5,834 nt of DNA from Cyanobacteria bacterium UBA11153 (lineage in GTDB: Bacteria; Cyanobacteriota; Cyanobacteriia; Cyanobacteriales; Coleofasciculaceae). Location of the stretch: assembly GCA_003511885.1 (NCBI GenBank), contig DOIX01000176.1, forward strand, positions 8,731-14,564. Direction: 5' to 3'. The notes under the pieces are model-generated. The model was not told the DNA's origin. It saw only the letters and a list, made by a program, of their open reading frames with translations, and made no database searches. Both the position numbers and the translations under genes were made by a program. Positions 1 to 5,561 of the stretch are shown piece by piece (the stretch's first letter is position 1; each line of letters starts with the position of its first letter).

Positions 1-22
1 GGGCTTGCTGAATAAGTCTTTT
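1..22 (+). repeat. Dispersed repeat, possible insertion-sequence end (left copy)
   Basis: A 22-bp stretch beginning GGGCTTGCTGAATAAG matches 19 of 22 bases of positions 5719-5740 in the same orientation. Both copies lead into purine-rich or G-rich DNA. A shared abrupt GGG start fits a mobile-element end or other dispersed repeat. The copy lies on the window edge, so its outer side cannot be seen. The rest of 1-95 holds a G-rich run (about 40-56) and no gene. No convincing terminator for the cyclase gene is visible. Confidence 0.4.
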
Positions 23-95
23 GGTGAGGTTTTAAGAAAGCAGGGAGCAGGGGGGAAATTCAAGCTTATTTTTTGGTATTGTTTCCCATTACCTT

Positions 96-1550
96 CTATT
101 TTAATCTCCCAATTAGGAGATAGGTAATCATTTCGCCTTTGCCTTTTACCTGGATTGTACCCCGATTTTCCAGCAGATAGCGATCGCGCAAATAATGGTA
201 AGTTGATTCTGTCACTTGAATCGATCCTGCTAAACCCTGAGATTCCATCCGACTGGCAGTATTGACGGCATCCCCCCATAAATCGTAAATAAATTTTTTC
301 GTACCAATCACGCCAGCTACTACTGGACCTGTATTGATCCCAATTCTGATGCTCAAATTAGTGTGATTTTTGGCATTAAATTTGGCAACTTCTCCTTGCA
401 TATCAAAAGCCATTTCCGCAATCGCTTCTGCATGATCTTGACGATATTTAGGAATACCACCCACTACCATGTAAGCATCACCAATAGTCTTGATTTTTTC
501 CAATCCATGCTTCTCTGTAAGTCGATCGAAAGCTGTAAAAATTTCATTAAGTAACTTAACAAGTTCTCTGGGAGAAACAGTTGTTGATAGTTCAGTAAAC
601 TTAACGATATCAGCAAATAAAATCGTTACCTCAGCAAAGCCATCAGCAATATTACTCTGTCCGTCCTTCAATTTATCAGCAATTGGCTCTGGTAAAATAT
701 TGAGTAATAAACGATCTGATTTCTCCTGTTCAATTGATAATTTTTGATTCGCATCTTCCAATTGAGCTGTTCGTTCCCGAACACGTTTCTCTAACTCCTT
801 AGAAGTTTGACGCAACCTACCCATAACTATTGTTAAACCTAATATTCCCAAAATCGATGCTATACCTAATGATAAAAAAGTACCTCTTAAACCTTGACGA
901 GTTTGCTTGATGAAAGTATGAAGAGGAGTGACAATTTCCAAAACTCCACGGACATCTCCTACTCGCCAATCTCTTTTAGGAGTATCCGGGTGATAGTTGT
1001 GACAACTGACGCAACTTTGTTCCATGATATCTGCTTCAGCGTACCGCAATACCGGAATTCCTTTATAATCTTCAAAGCGATAAAATGGCGATCGAGGATT
1101 TTTTCTTAATGCTACCAATGCTTCTCTTTCAAAATTATCCTTAGCACCTCCTTCCTCAGCCCGCCAAGGAAAAGGATAATCGCTATAAAGTCTGACTAAC
1201 ATATCAGAATTTTTTTCAGTGAGGCGGTGCGCTAATTCAATCAGATAAGTCGCAGGAATCGGAATGCCTCCCTTTGTATTTTTATAATCGTGGGTGACGA
1301 CAATACCAGGAATAGTTTTCGCTGAATTAACAACTTCATTGCTATAAAGTGTCCGCGCTTCCTTACTTGCTTGAGCATAGAGTGCTGCATGATGAATCGC
1401 TTGGGATCGAATTAGATTGGATGACAGATGAGACATATTCCACAACGCCCCTGATAATCCAACACAAAAGAAAAGTGTCAGAATCAGAATCGTATGCTTA
1501 TAGAGTAGATTGTTAAATGCTGTGAATGCGTCAGAAAATAACTTACCCAT
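96..1550 (-). CDS. Membrane-bound class III adenylate cyclase with periplasmic c-type-heme (Tll0287-like/DUF3365) sensor domain
   Basis: The 484-residue protein should make cAMP from ATP in response to a periplasmic signal. Seen: a membrane helix at about 18-38; a periplasmic domain at about 40-220 with a heme-c motif C180-V-S-C183-H184; a second helix at about 224-244; a charged coiled coil at 246-280; and a class III cyclase domain at about 305-484. Metal-binding aspartates are D314 (FADIVKFT) and D358 (IGDAYM). K354 and D423 (YDLWGD) are the adenine-selecting pair, which favours adenylate over guanylate cyclase. N430 and R434 (NTASRM) are the transition-state residues, and KGKG at 469-472 binds phosphate. 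All key residues are present, so it should be active, probably as a homodimer. The N-terminal region matches the DUF3365 type known from heme sensors. The ATG has AAAGGA five bases upstream. Which ligand or redox state is sensed is not visible. Confidence 0.93.
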   Translation of the reverse strand: MGKLFSDAFTAFNNLLYKHTILILTLFFCVGLSGALWNMSHLSSNLIRSQAIHHAALYAQASKEARTLYSNEVVNSAKTIPGIVVTHDYKNTKGGIPIPATYLIELAHRLTEKNSDMLVRLYSDYPFPWRAEEGGAKDNFEREALVALRKNPRSPFYRFEDYKGIPVLRYAEADIMEQSCVSCHNYHPDTPKRDWRVGDVRGVLEIVTPLHTFIKQTRQGLRGTFLSLGIASILGILGLTIVMGRLRQTSKELEKRVRERTAQLEDANQKLSIEQEKSDRLLLNILPEPIADKLKDGQSNIADGFAEVTILFADIVKFTELSTTVSPRELVKLLNEIFTAFDRLTEKHGLEKIKTIGDAYMVVGGIPKYRQDHAEAIAEMAFDMQGEVAKFNAKNHTNLSIRIGINTGPVVAGVIGTKKFIYDLWGDAVNTASRMESQGLAGSIQVTESTYHYLRDRYLLENRGTIQVKGKGEMITYLLIGRLK

Positions 1551-1560
1551 GAGATCCTTT

Positions 1561-1595
1561 AGCTTTGAAGTACGATTAGTTTATACTTCAAAGCT
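1561..1595 (-). promoter_or_regulatory. Perfect 12-bp inverted repeat in the cyclase leader, abutting the ribosome binding site
   Basis: AGCTTTGAAGTA (1561-1572) and TACTTCAAAGCT (1584-1595) are exact reverse complements around an 11-base loop. On the minus strand the hairpin ends directly before AAAGGA (1560-1555), the ribosome binding site of the cyclase. It could be an RNA structure that tunes translation or an operator for a repressor. It sits too close to the start codon to be a terminator of an upstream gene, and no U-run follows it. Confidence 0.6.
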
Positions 1596-1612
1596 TTATA
1601 TGCTTTTCCGCG

Positions 1613-1618
1613 ATTATA
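1613..1618 (-). promoter_or_regulatory. Candidate -10 element for the cyclase gene
   Basis: The minus strand reads a perfect TATAAT here, about 63 bases before the ATG. There is no TTGACA-like -35 at the right distance; the expected position reads GGAGCG. Transcription would then depend on an activator or begin elsewhere. A start near 1606 would give a leader of about 55 bases containing the 1561-1595 hairpin. CGATTAGT (1573-1580) and its complement ACTAATCG (1630-1637) flank this element. Confidence 0.35.
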
Positions 1619-1642
1619 TCGAGATATATACTAATCGCTCCT

Positions 1643-1688
1643 AGGACGTGTCCTCAAAGTATAAAATTTGACCTAGAGGTAATCTAGG
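1643..1688. promoter_or_regulatory. Two operator-like dyads upstream of the cyclase promoter
   Basis: AGGACGTGTCCT (1643-1654) is a 12-bp palindrome apart from its two central bases. CCTAGA (1672-1677) and TCTAGG (1683-1688) form a 6-bp inverted repeat around five bases. Both lie just upstream of the candidate -10 element, where activators commonly bind. No transcription factor can be named. Confidence 0.3.
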
Positions 1689-1702
1689 GGCATTCTTGGT
1701 TA

Positions 1703-1965
1703 GATCCCCCTAATCCCCCTTTTTCAAGGCAGGGCTGTTTCATGTTCAAATTTTGACAAGGCAACAAAGGAGACTGGGAGCGGTTTTGTTACCATAAATC
1801 CTACTAAAATAAAATTAGGGATTAATTATCACGAAAAACCCTCATTCTCTCCTGCTCTCCTGCTCCCCTGCCCTCTAATTTCTCAAGGGAAAATGAAACA
1901 ACCCTATTTTTTAAGGGAGAATTAGATTAAAAGTCCACCTGAATCAGGGGGATAGGAGGGGGATT
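1703..1965. repeat. Composite repeat with nested inverted ends, gene-free
   Basis: The outer arms are GATCCCCCTAATCCCCCT at 1703-1720 and the opposite-strand type AGGGGGATAGGAGGGGGATT at 1946-1965. The inner arms are AGGGCTGTTTCAT at 1731-1743 and ATGAAACAACCCT at 1893-1905, complementary at 12 of 13 bases. The middle includes a pyrimidine tract of CTCTCCTGCTC type at about 1844-1876. No open frame of note lies inside. Such CCCCCTAATCCCCC units are widespread in cyanobacterial intergenic DNA. The nested symmetry suggests a non-autonomous repeat or a structured transcript. Confidence 0.5.
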
Positions 1966-2002
1966 GAAAATGCTTCATCTTATGACTAGCAACTTGAGTT
2001 AA

Positions 2003-2689
2003 TTAATCTCTCCGGCAAGATTGTAGTTTTTCTAAATTTGATCGAGCTGTTTCTACTTGTGCCATCTCTCCTAATAAATCAAGGCGAGGAACAACTCCCT
2101 CATCTACTAATAATTGTGTCCGCTGAAGTCTGATTTGAGCAATTTTTAATTCAATTTGTGCTTCTTCTATGCTATTTTGTAAATTTACTTCAGGTTGTGG
2201 TGTCTTGGCTAATAAGCGATTCCGTAATATTTCCAGCTTCTCTCTTGCCAGGTGTTCTTGATATAATGCCTCTCTTAATTGTTGTTGAGAAATTACGCCA
2301 TCATTGGCTAATACTTCCAGCCGGATAGTCTCTTCACTTGCTAAATTAAGGTTAATTTCTGCTAAAGCAACTTGAGTCTGGAGATTTAGTTCTAAATTTT
2401 GTCTAGGTGAGGAGGGGTAAATATTGTTTAATTGTAATTCTTGTCTAGCAATTTGTACTAAAGTTAGGGCTTCGTTTACCTCTTCTTTTTCAATATCGGC
2501 TAGAGGGGGTTGATATATTACTGCTTGTCTGAATTAATTTCTTGTATCCGTGATTCTAGGATTAGGAGTTTGGTTAACTTGGCACAAGTTGTGAATACCA
2601 TAATTTGTAGATGGTATCTGTTGAGATTTAGCCGGATTCACTTTCAGCAAGAGTGCAATTGCAAAAACTGTTAAAAATTCTCTCATCAT
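2003..2689 (-). pseudogene. Secreted coiled-coil protein resembling a membrane-fusion-protein (HlyD-type) hairpin, interrupted by one in-frame stop
   Basis: Read from ATG at 2689, the frame gives 51 residues starting MMREFLTVFAIALLL, a good Sec signal peptide with likely cleavage near AKSQQ. A TAA at 2536-2534 follows. The same frame then stays open for 176 more codons to TAA at 2005-2003, 228 codons in all. The downstream part has no ATG, GTG or TTG until close to its end, so it is unlikely to be a separate gene. It is rich in Leu, Glu and Gln. It also holds two related segments, about 124-154 (NDGVISQQQL) and 192-222 (DEGVVPRLDL), resembling the coiled-coil arms of periplasmic adaptor proteins of efflux and secretion systems. 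GGAG lies eight bases before the ATG. A single CAA-to-TAA change would explain the stop; a sequencing error is also possible. No lipoyl or beta-barrel domain is seen, so the HlyD link rests on the coiled coil alone. Confidence 0.6.
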
Positions 2690-2874
2690 CCTCTTGGCTC
2701 CTATTTTAACAATGGAGAGTATTGCACGATATTACAAAAGATATCGGGGGTGGCAACTTGGTAGAGTAGGCTTGACAGCTAGACATATCCCGCTATACCT
2801 CTAGCAGGCTACGCTATTGTCAAATAATGAAATTAGATTTTGTCTGTAGCTCGCGCCTATCGTCAACCCCTATA

Positions 2875-2897
2875 ATATGTCGAAGGAATCGACATAT
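2875..2897. repeat. Perfect 9-bp inverted repeat with 5-base loop
   Basis: ATATGTCGA (2875-2883) and TCGACATAT (2889-2897) are exact complements around AGGAA. No T-run follows directly on either strand, so a simple terminator is unlikely, although a T-rich run lies 3' at about 2911-2917. It could be an operator or a hairpin in an untranslated RNA. It lies roughly midway between the divergently oriented genes at 2689 and 3196. Confidence 0.45.
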
Positions 2898-3027
2898 CGA
2901 TAATGTTAGCTTTTTTTCGATGCGATTGGGAATATCACAACTTATGGAAAATCCGATATGATAGAGATAAAAGACAGGGCGATCGTACTTCCCCCCCCCT
3001 AATTAACCTAGATATCAAAGGGAAGGC

Positions 3028-3066
3028 TTTTTGACACTCCCCGCTCGCTCAGAGACTGGGATTCTT
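3028..3066 (+). mobile_element. Possible decayed IS200/IS605-type element end
   Basis: TTTTTGACACTCCCCGC followed about 15 bases later by TGGGATTCTT resembles the segment often found at tnpB-type element ends, where CTCCCCGC pairs with GCGGGGAT. Here the second arm is degenerate (ACTGGGAT), so the hairpin is broken. No tnpA or tnpB coding remnant is visible nearby. This rests on remembered resemblance and could be chance. Confidence 0.2.
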
Positions 3067-3195
3067 AAGAACTTCGACCCTAGTGGATCTTGATTCGTAA
3101 CGGCTGTACCAAACAGCCTCTAGACAGTCAGGTAAAACCATTCTGCTTACTTTTGTGACCAATATTCATTGCCCCATTACAATCTGTATTTTATT

Positions 3196-3498
3196 ATGAA
3201 ATACCCATTATTTATCCTCACCGCCATTATTTCCACAATCGCTTTAACCATCCCGGCAATCGCTCAAATTAGAACCCCCTCCCAAGATTTTTTTGAACAG
3301 GGAAGGGAATTATTGGAACGAGAATTGCAGCTTCTTCAAGGACAAAACTCTGAATTGCCGGAGGAGGGAAACAAACCGGAATCAAAACCCTTGCTAGAAG
3401 TTACCCCTACTCCGTCTGAGGATGATAACCAAAATCCCGATGCAGTGGAAACTCCAGAAGCCAAACCAAATCAGCCCGTAAATACTCCTAAAAATTAG
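3196..3498 (+). CDS. Small secreted acidic, proline-rich protein of unknown function
   Basis: The 100-residue protein starts MKYPLFILTAIISTIALTIP and continues to AIAQ, a clear Sec signal peptide with cleavage expected after AIA. The mature part of about 76 residues begins with a short amphipathic stretch (DFFEQGRELLERELQLLQ). It then becomes a disordered acidic tail rich in Pro, Glu, Asp, Asn and Thr. There is no cysteine, so it is neither a lipoprotein nor disulfide-linked. I do not recognise the family. I chose ATG 3196 over an in-frame TTG at 3169, because the signal peptide then starts at its basic residue. No Shine-Dalgarno sequence is evident. It converges with the gene at 3808-4134. 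It is probably periplasmic or extracellular. Confidence 0.6.
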   Translation: MKYPLFILTAIISTIALTIPAIAQIRTPSQDFFEQGRELLERELQLLQGQNSELPEEGNKPESKPLLEVTPTPSEDDNQNPDAVETPEAKPNQPVNTPKN

Positions 3499-3517
3499 AC
3501 TTTATTTAAGATAAAGT
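3499..3517 (+). terminator. Hairpin directly after the stop of the small secreted protein gene
   Basis: ACTTTAT (3499-3505) and ATAAAGT (3511-3517) pair perfectly around TTAAG, starting on the base after the TAG stop. The stem is AT-rich and is followed by AACCCCC rather than a U-run. It is therefore a weak terminator at best, or an RNA 3'-end protecting structure. Confidence 0.35.
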
Positions 3518-3551
3518 AACCCCCACATCAGTATTGACAGCAATCACGTCA

Positions 3552-3586
3552 TGGACAGTTGACAATGGACAGTTGACAATGGACAA
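3552..3586 (-). repeat. Heptamer array, inverted orientation (5 units)
   Basis: A 14-bp unit, TGGACAGTTGACAA, occurs twice in tandem (3552-3565, 3566-3579), followed by TGGACAA. In heptamers this is TGGACAG, TTGACAA, TGGACAG, TTGACAA, TGGACAA. On the minus strand these read as TCAACTG and TCCATTG units, the same family as the array at 3722-3791 but in the opposite direction. The array also creates TTGACA hexamers (3559-3564, 3573-3578) on the plus strand. Confidence 0.85.
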
Positions 3587-3644
3587 TGAAGACCTGACAG
3601 CAGGGTGGTCTGAATAACTAAGCTGCTACGCATTTAATTTGTAT

Positions 3645-3670
3645 ATCCCCACACCAAAAAAAACCACACC
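3645..3670 (-). repeat. G/T-rich mirror-like repeat (copy 1)
   Basis: On the minus strand this reads GGTGTGG, eight T, then GGTGTGGGGAT. Positions 5759-5783 on the plus strand read GGTGTGGG, six T, then GGTGTAGGGAT. The two are inverted copies of one repeat. The plus strand continues with CCACACCCC units resembling the STRR heptamers reported from cyanobacteria. Confidence 0.55.
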
Positions 3671-3721
3671 CCACACCCCTTTCGATAAATTTACTATCCA
3701 ATTTAGATGCGCCGCAGCTTA

Positions 3722-3791
3722 TCAACTGTCAACTGTCAACTGTCAACTGTCCACTGTCAACTGTCCACTGTCCACTGTCAACTGTCCACTG
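3722..3791 (+). repeat. Perfect 10-unit heptamer array of two unit types
   Basis: Ten contiguous heptamers, each either TCAACTG (A) or TCCACTG (C), run in the order A A A A C A C C A C without indels. The array ends in CTATA, as does the array at 5048-5075. This is the class of short tandemly repeated repetitive (STRR) sequences known from cyanobacteria. It lies between convergent genes, about 135 bp from an array in the opposite orientation. An open frame through it is a product of the repeat, not a gene. Confidence 0.95.
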
Positions 3792-3807
3792 CTATATCCA
3801 CCTTTAA

Positions 3808-4134
3808 TTATGGCTTACCATGAGTTTCGGGATTAATAGTGAAAGAAATTGAGGAAAGAGTTGGAGGTGGTGGTGTCGCTGAAGATAAATTGAGAAGAGA
3901 AGAGTTGGCTGCTGAGGTAACACCATTGAGTGTGGGTGTCTGGAGTTGCTTGGTATCCAATCCTGGAAACTGTTGTGGGAAAAGCCAGCCGGGAGATTTA
4001 CCGTAATTGGATGCGATCGCTAAACAAGCTCCCCCTAAAATTAAAATTGGTAGCGGCAGCTTAAAATTCTCCAACCACTCGGAAATTTCCACCGTGGCAA
4101 ACAAAAACACAAAGCTCGTAATCAATATCCTCAT
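3808..4134 (-). CDS. Small membrane-anchored protein of unknown function
   Basis: The 108-residue protein starts MRILITSFVFLFATVEISEW. It has two hydrophobic stretches, about 2-15 and 24-41 (LPLPILILGGACLAIASN), so it is probably a membrane protein with one or two short helices. Its C-terminal tail of about 65 residues is Pro-, Ser- and Thr-rich and low in complexity, including PPPP. ATG 4134 is chosen because GGAGG (4145-4141) lies six bases upstream; the frame extends further back to 4221 but without such a site. The leader holds an 8-bp tandem repeat (GCAGGTGG) at 4151-4166. The gene lies 184 bp downstream of recR on the same strand, with its own candidate promoter. I recall similar short proteins in cyanobacteria but cannot assign a function. 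A HIP1 octamer lies inside the gene at 4013-4020. Confidence 0.7.
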   Translation of the reverse strand: MRILITSFVFLFATVEISEWLENFKLPLPILILGGACLAIASNYGKSPGWLFPQQFPGLDTKQLQTPTLNGVTSAANSSLLNLSSATPPPPTLSSISFTINPETHGKP

Positions 4135-4180
4135 AAAAATCCTCCGTCGTGCAGGTGGGCAGGTGGGCAGGAGTAAAATT

Positions 4181-4209
4181 ATTTTATCCTTTATAAGTAC
4201 CTGGCACAA
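4181..4209 (-). promoter_or_regulatory. Candidate sigma-70-type promoter for the small membrane protein gene
   Basis: On the minus strand TTGTGC (4209-4204) and TAAAAT (4186-4181) are separated by 17 bases. TAAAAT matches TATAAT at five of six positions, and the -35 is a partial match. Transcription would begin near 4174, giving a leader of about 40 bases that includes the GCAGGTGG repeat and the GGAGG site. Confidence 0.35.
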
Positions 4210-4318
4210 AATTATTTGCACATCCGATTTATCGAAACACTATATTTTTCAAGGGTTTCAGGTAAACCCAGCGTGCAATTAATTTTGTGTACCCACTTAC
4301 TTCATAATTCATCCCACA

Positions 4319-4969
4319 TCAATCCAACTCCCTTCTTCCTTCTAAAGCGCGTGCTAAGGTAATCTCATCTGCATATTCTAAATCGCCACCCATAGGTAAA
4401 CCAAAAGCAATTCTCGTCACCTTCGTAAAAGGTTTCAACAATTGTCCCACATAAAGAGTCGTTGTTTCTCCTTCCACACTAGGGCTAATCGCAATAATTA
4501 CCTCTTCAATTCCTTTTTGACTGACTCTTCTCACCAATTGTTGAATATGTAATTGATCCGGCCCAATCCCTTCCATCGGCGAAATAATACCACCGAGAAC
4601 ATGATATTTACCTCGATACTCGCGGGTTTTTTCCAAAGCAATAACATCCCGAGAATCCGCAACTACACAAATAGTCCGATTATCTCGATGAGGATTGCGA
4701 CAAATTTCGCATACATTTTCCGCCGATAAATGAAAACATGTCTGACATAAACCCACTTGCTTTTTCGCTTCAACTAAAGCTTGAGCTAAGGCTTTAACTT
4801 CGTCTTCTGAACGTTTGATAATGTGCAGCGCTAGTCGTTGGGCAGTTTTCGGCCCCACTCCAGGTAAGCGTTGCAGTTGTTCAATTAAACGGGCTAGGGG
4901 GCGCGTGTAAACCGTGGTTTTTTCTCCTAGTCTGGATGTTTTAACTATTATATATAGCAACCGCCACAT
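4319..4969 (-). CDS. recR: Recombination mediator protein RecR
   Basis: RecR works with RecF and RecO in the cytoplasm to load RecA onto gapped DNA during recombinational repair. Seen, counting from ATG 4969: a helix-hairpin-helix [16 protein letters not shown] at 35-50; a C4 zinc finger with C75, C78, C87 and C90; a Toprim domain from about 98, with [12 protein letters not shown] and the later [15 protein letters not shown]; and the conserved C-terminal [24 protein letters not shown]. The frame gives 216 residues, about 15 more than usual. Cyanobacterial relatives usually begin close to [10 protein letters not shown], here at residues 19-28. ATG 4969 has no Shine-Dalgarno site. AGGAG (4928-4924) instead lies eight bases before an ACG codon at 4915, which would give a 198-residue protein. 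The start is therefore uncertain, but the identity is not. A 184-bp gap separates it from the small membrane-protein gene downstream. Confidence 0.97.
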   Translation of the reverse strand: MWRLLYIIVKTSRLGEKTTVYTRPLARLIEQLQRLPGVGPKTAQRLALHIIKRSEDEVKALAQALVEAKKQVGLCQTCFHLSAENVCEICRNPHRDNRTICVVADSRDVIALEKTREYRGKYHVLGGIISPMEGIGPDQLHIQQLVRRVSQKGIEEVIIAISPSVEGETTTLYVGQLLKPFTKVTRIAFGLPMGGDLEYADEITLARALEGRRELD

Positions 4970-5047
4970 CGGTTAAGGCGTTAATAACGTCATGAAACGA
5001 AGAGGAAGCCTTTCTGGGTAAACGGTTTGATTTATATCCAGTAATTG

Positions 5048-5075
5048 TCAACTGTCAATTGTCAACTGTCCACTG
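5048..5075 (+). repeat. Four-unit heptamer array
   Basis: The units are TCAACTG, TCAATTG, TCAACTG and TCCACTG, followed by CTATA. The last two units plus the flank, TCAACTGTCCACTGCTATA, are identical over 19 bases to the end of the array at 3722-3791. This shows that the array and its right border are copied as a unit or share one origin. Confidence 0.85.
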
Positions 5076-5130
5076 CTATAATGTGCTAGTTCCGACAATC
5101 CCCCTTCACAAAGGCTAGGCCGTTATAGAG

Positions 5131-5195
5131 GATCCCCCTCAATCCCCCTGGAGGAATTCCCCATCGATTCTCCTCCCAAACGGGGGGATCGAGGG
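5131..5195. repeat. Long imperfect palindrome of the GATCCCCCTCAATCCCCC type
   Basis: CCCTCAATCCCCC (5136-5148) pairs with GGGGGATCGAGGG (5183-5195) at 12 of 13 positions. Inside it, GGAGGAAT (5150-5157) can pair with ATTC/CTCC at 5167-5176 with a two-base bulge. The result is a hairpin of about 20 bp in either strand's RNA. The sequence resembles the outer arms at 1703-1720 and 1946-1965. Confidence 0.55.
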
Positions 5196-5320
5196 CTTCA
5201 AAGACAGAGGGGGCTGTTTTCCCAGTCCAAAATATTTCATTGCGATCTTACCAAGCCAGACCCCTAATTGGGTAAAATTAAATATTGAACCATCTCAACC
5301 ACTCAAAATATCTTGAAACT

Positions 5321-5518
5321 ATGGCAAACCTAACTTTCAAAGTCCCCAGTATCGTTTGTGAAGGCTGTGCTGATGTCATTAAAAAAAACATTCTCAATCT
5401 TGATGCTAAAGCCGAAGTAGGTGTTGATATCACAGCCAAAACAGTCAGCGTTGAAACTGACGTATCAGAATCATCAATTAAAGATATCATTACCTCCATC
5501 GGTCATACTGTGGAATAA
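5321..5518 (+). CDS. atx1: Copper chaperone, Atx1/CopZ-like heavy-metal-associated domain protein
   Basis: This 65-residue protein is a single heavy-metal-associated domain of the ferredoxin-like fold. Such proteins carry Cu(I) in the cytosol to P-type copper ATPases; in cyanobacteria that supplies thylakoid plastocyanin and cytochrome oxidase. The metal site is C13-E-G-C16 in SIVCEGC. The usual MxCxxC methionine is replaced by isoleucine, as in cyanobacterial Atx1. H62 in the C-terminal SIGHTVE matches the loop-5 histidine of Synechocystis Atx1. Start ATG 5321 gives the family's usual length; an in-frame TTG at 5285 would add 12 residues without family support. No Shine-Dalgarno site is clear. 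No copper ATPase or copper regulator gene lies in the window, so partners cannot be inferred from context. A mercury-binding (MerP-like) role is less likely. Confidence 0.9.
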   Translation: MANLTFKVPSIVCEGCADVIKKNILNLDAKAEVGVDITAKTVSVETDVSESSIKDIITSIGHTVE

Positions 5519-5528
5519 AGTCATGAAT

Positions 5529-5546
5529 CCCTTGCTGGAGAAAGGG
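5529..5546 (+). terminator. Weak hairpin after the copper chaperone gene
   Basis: CCCTT (5529-5533) pairs with AAGGG (5542-5546) around an eight-base loop, ten bases after the stop. Only a short, broken T-rich stretch (TTAGATTTAC) follows. It could terminate transcription weakly. Confidence 0.3.
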
Positions 5547-5561
5547 TTAGATTTACTAAAA

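Larger units (their letters stand above)
2690..3195. other. Gene-free region of about 500 bp
   Basis: I find no convincing coding frame here. A 30-codon frame from ATG 2712 has no support. The region holds the palindrome at 2875-2897, a run of C at 2992-3000, and a possible insertion-sequence remnant at 3028-3066. For the downstream gene, GTGACC (3155-3160) and TACAAT (3178-3183) are spaced 17 bases apart and could be a weak promoter. It would leave a leader of only a few bases. Confidence 0.5.
4970..5320. other. Gene-free spacer between the divergent recR and copper chaperone genes
   Basis: It holds a four-unit heptamer array (5048-5075) and a long imperfect hairpin of the CCCTCAATCCCCC type (5131-5195). 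No coding frame is convincing. I could not identify a well-spaced promoter for either flanking gene. TAAAAT at 5273-5278 is a possible -10 for the chaperone, but it has no matching -35. Confidence 0.5.

Noticed and set aside
363..1109. Plus-strand frames at 363-554, 490-747 and 894-1109
   Set aside because: They lie antisense inside the cyclase gene, which has a full set of conserved catalytic residues on the other strand.
2712..2804. 30-codon frame starting MESIARYYKRYRGWQ
   Set aside because: It is too short, with no family resemblance and no clear ribosome binding site.
3552..3601. Promoter from TTGACA hexamers in the heptamer array
   Set aside because: The TTGACA hexamers come from the repeat itself. 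Only a poor -10 (GACAAT) is spaced correctly, and no gene follows on that strand.
3552..3791. CRISPR array
   Set aside because: The repeats are contiguous 7-mers with no spacers, and no cas gene is present.
3639..3836. Open frame encoding QLSTVNC-type repeats
   Set aside because: It is a translation of the TCAACTG heptamers. The low-complexity protein has no independent support.
4007..4282. Plus-strand frame of 91 codons
   Set aside because: It overlaps the small membrane-protein gene and its promoter in antisense, starts at TTG, and shows no recognisable domain.
5278..5499. Minus-strand frame of 73 codons
   Set aside because: It is the antisense shadow of the copper chaperone gene.
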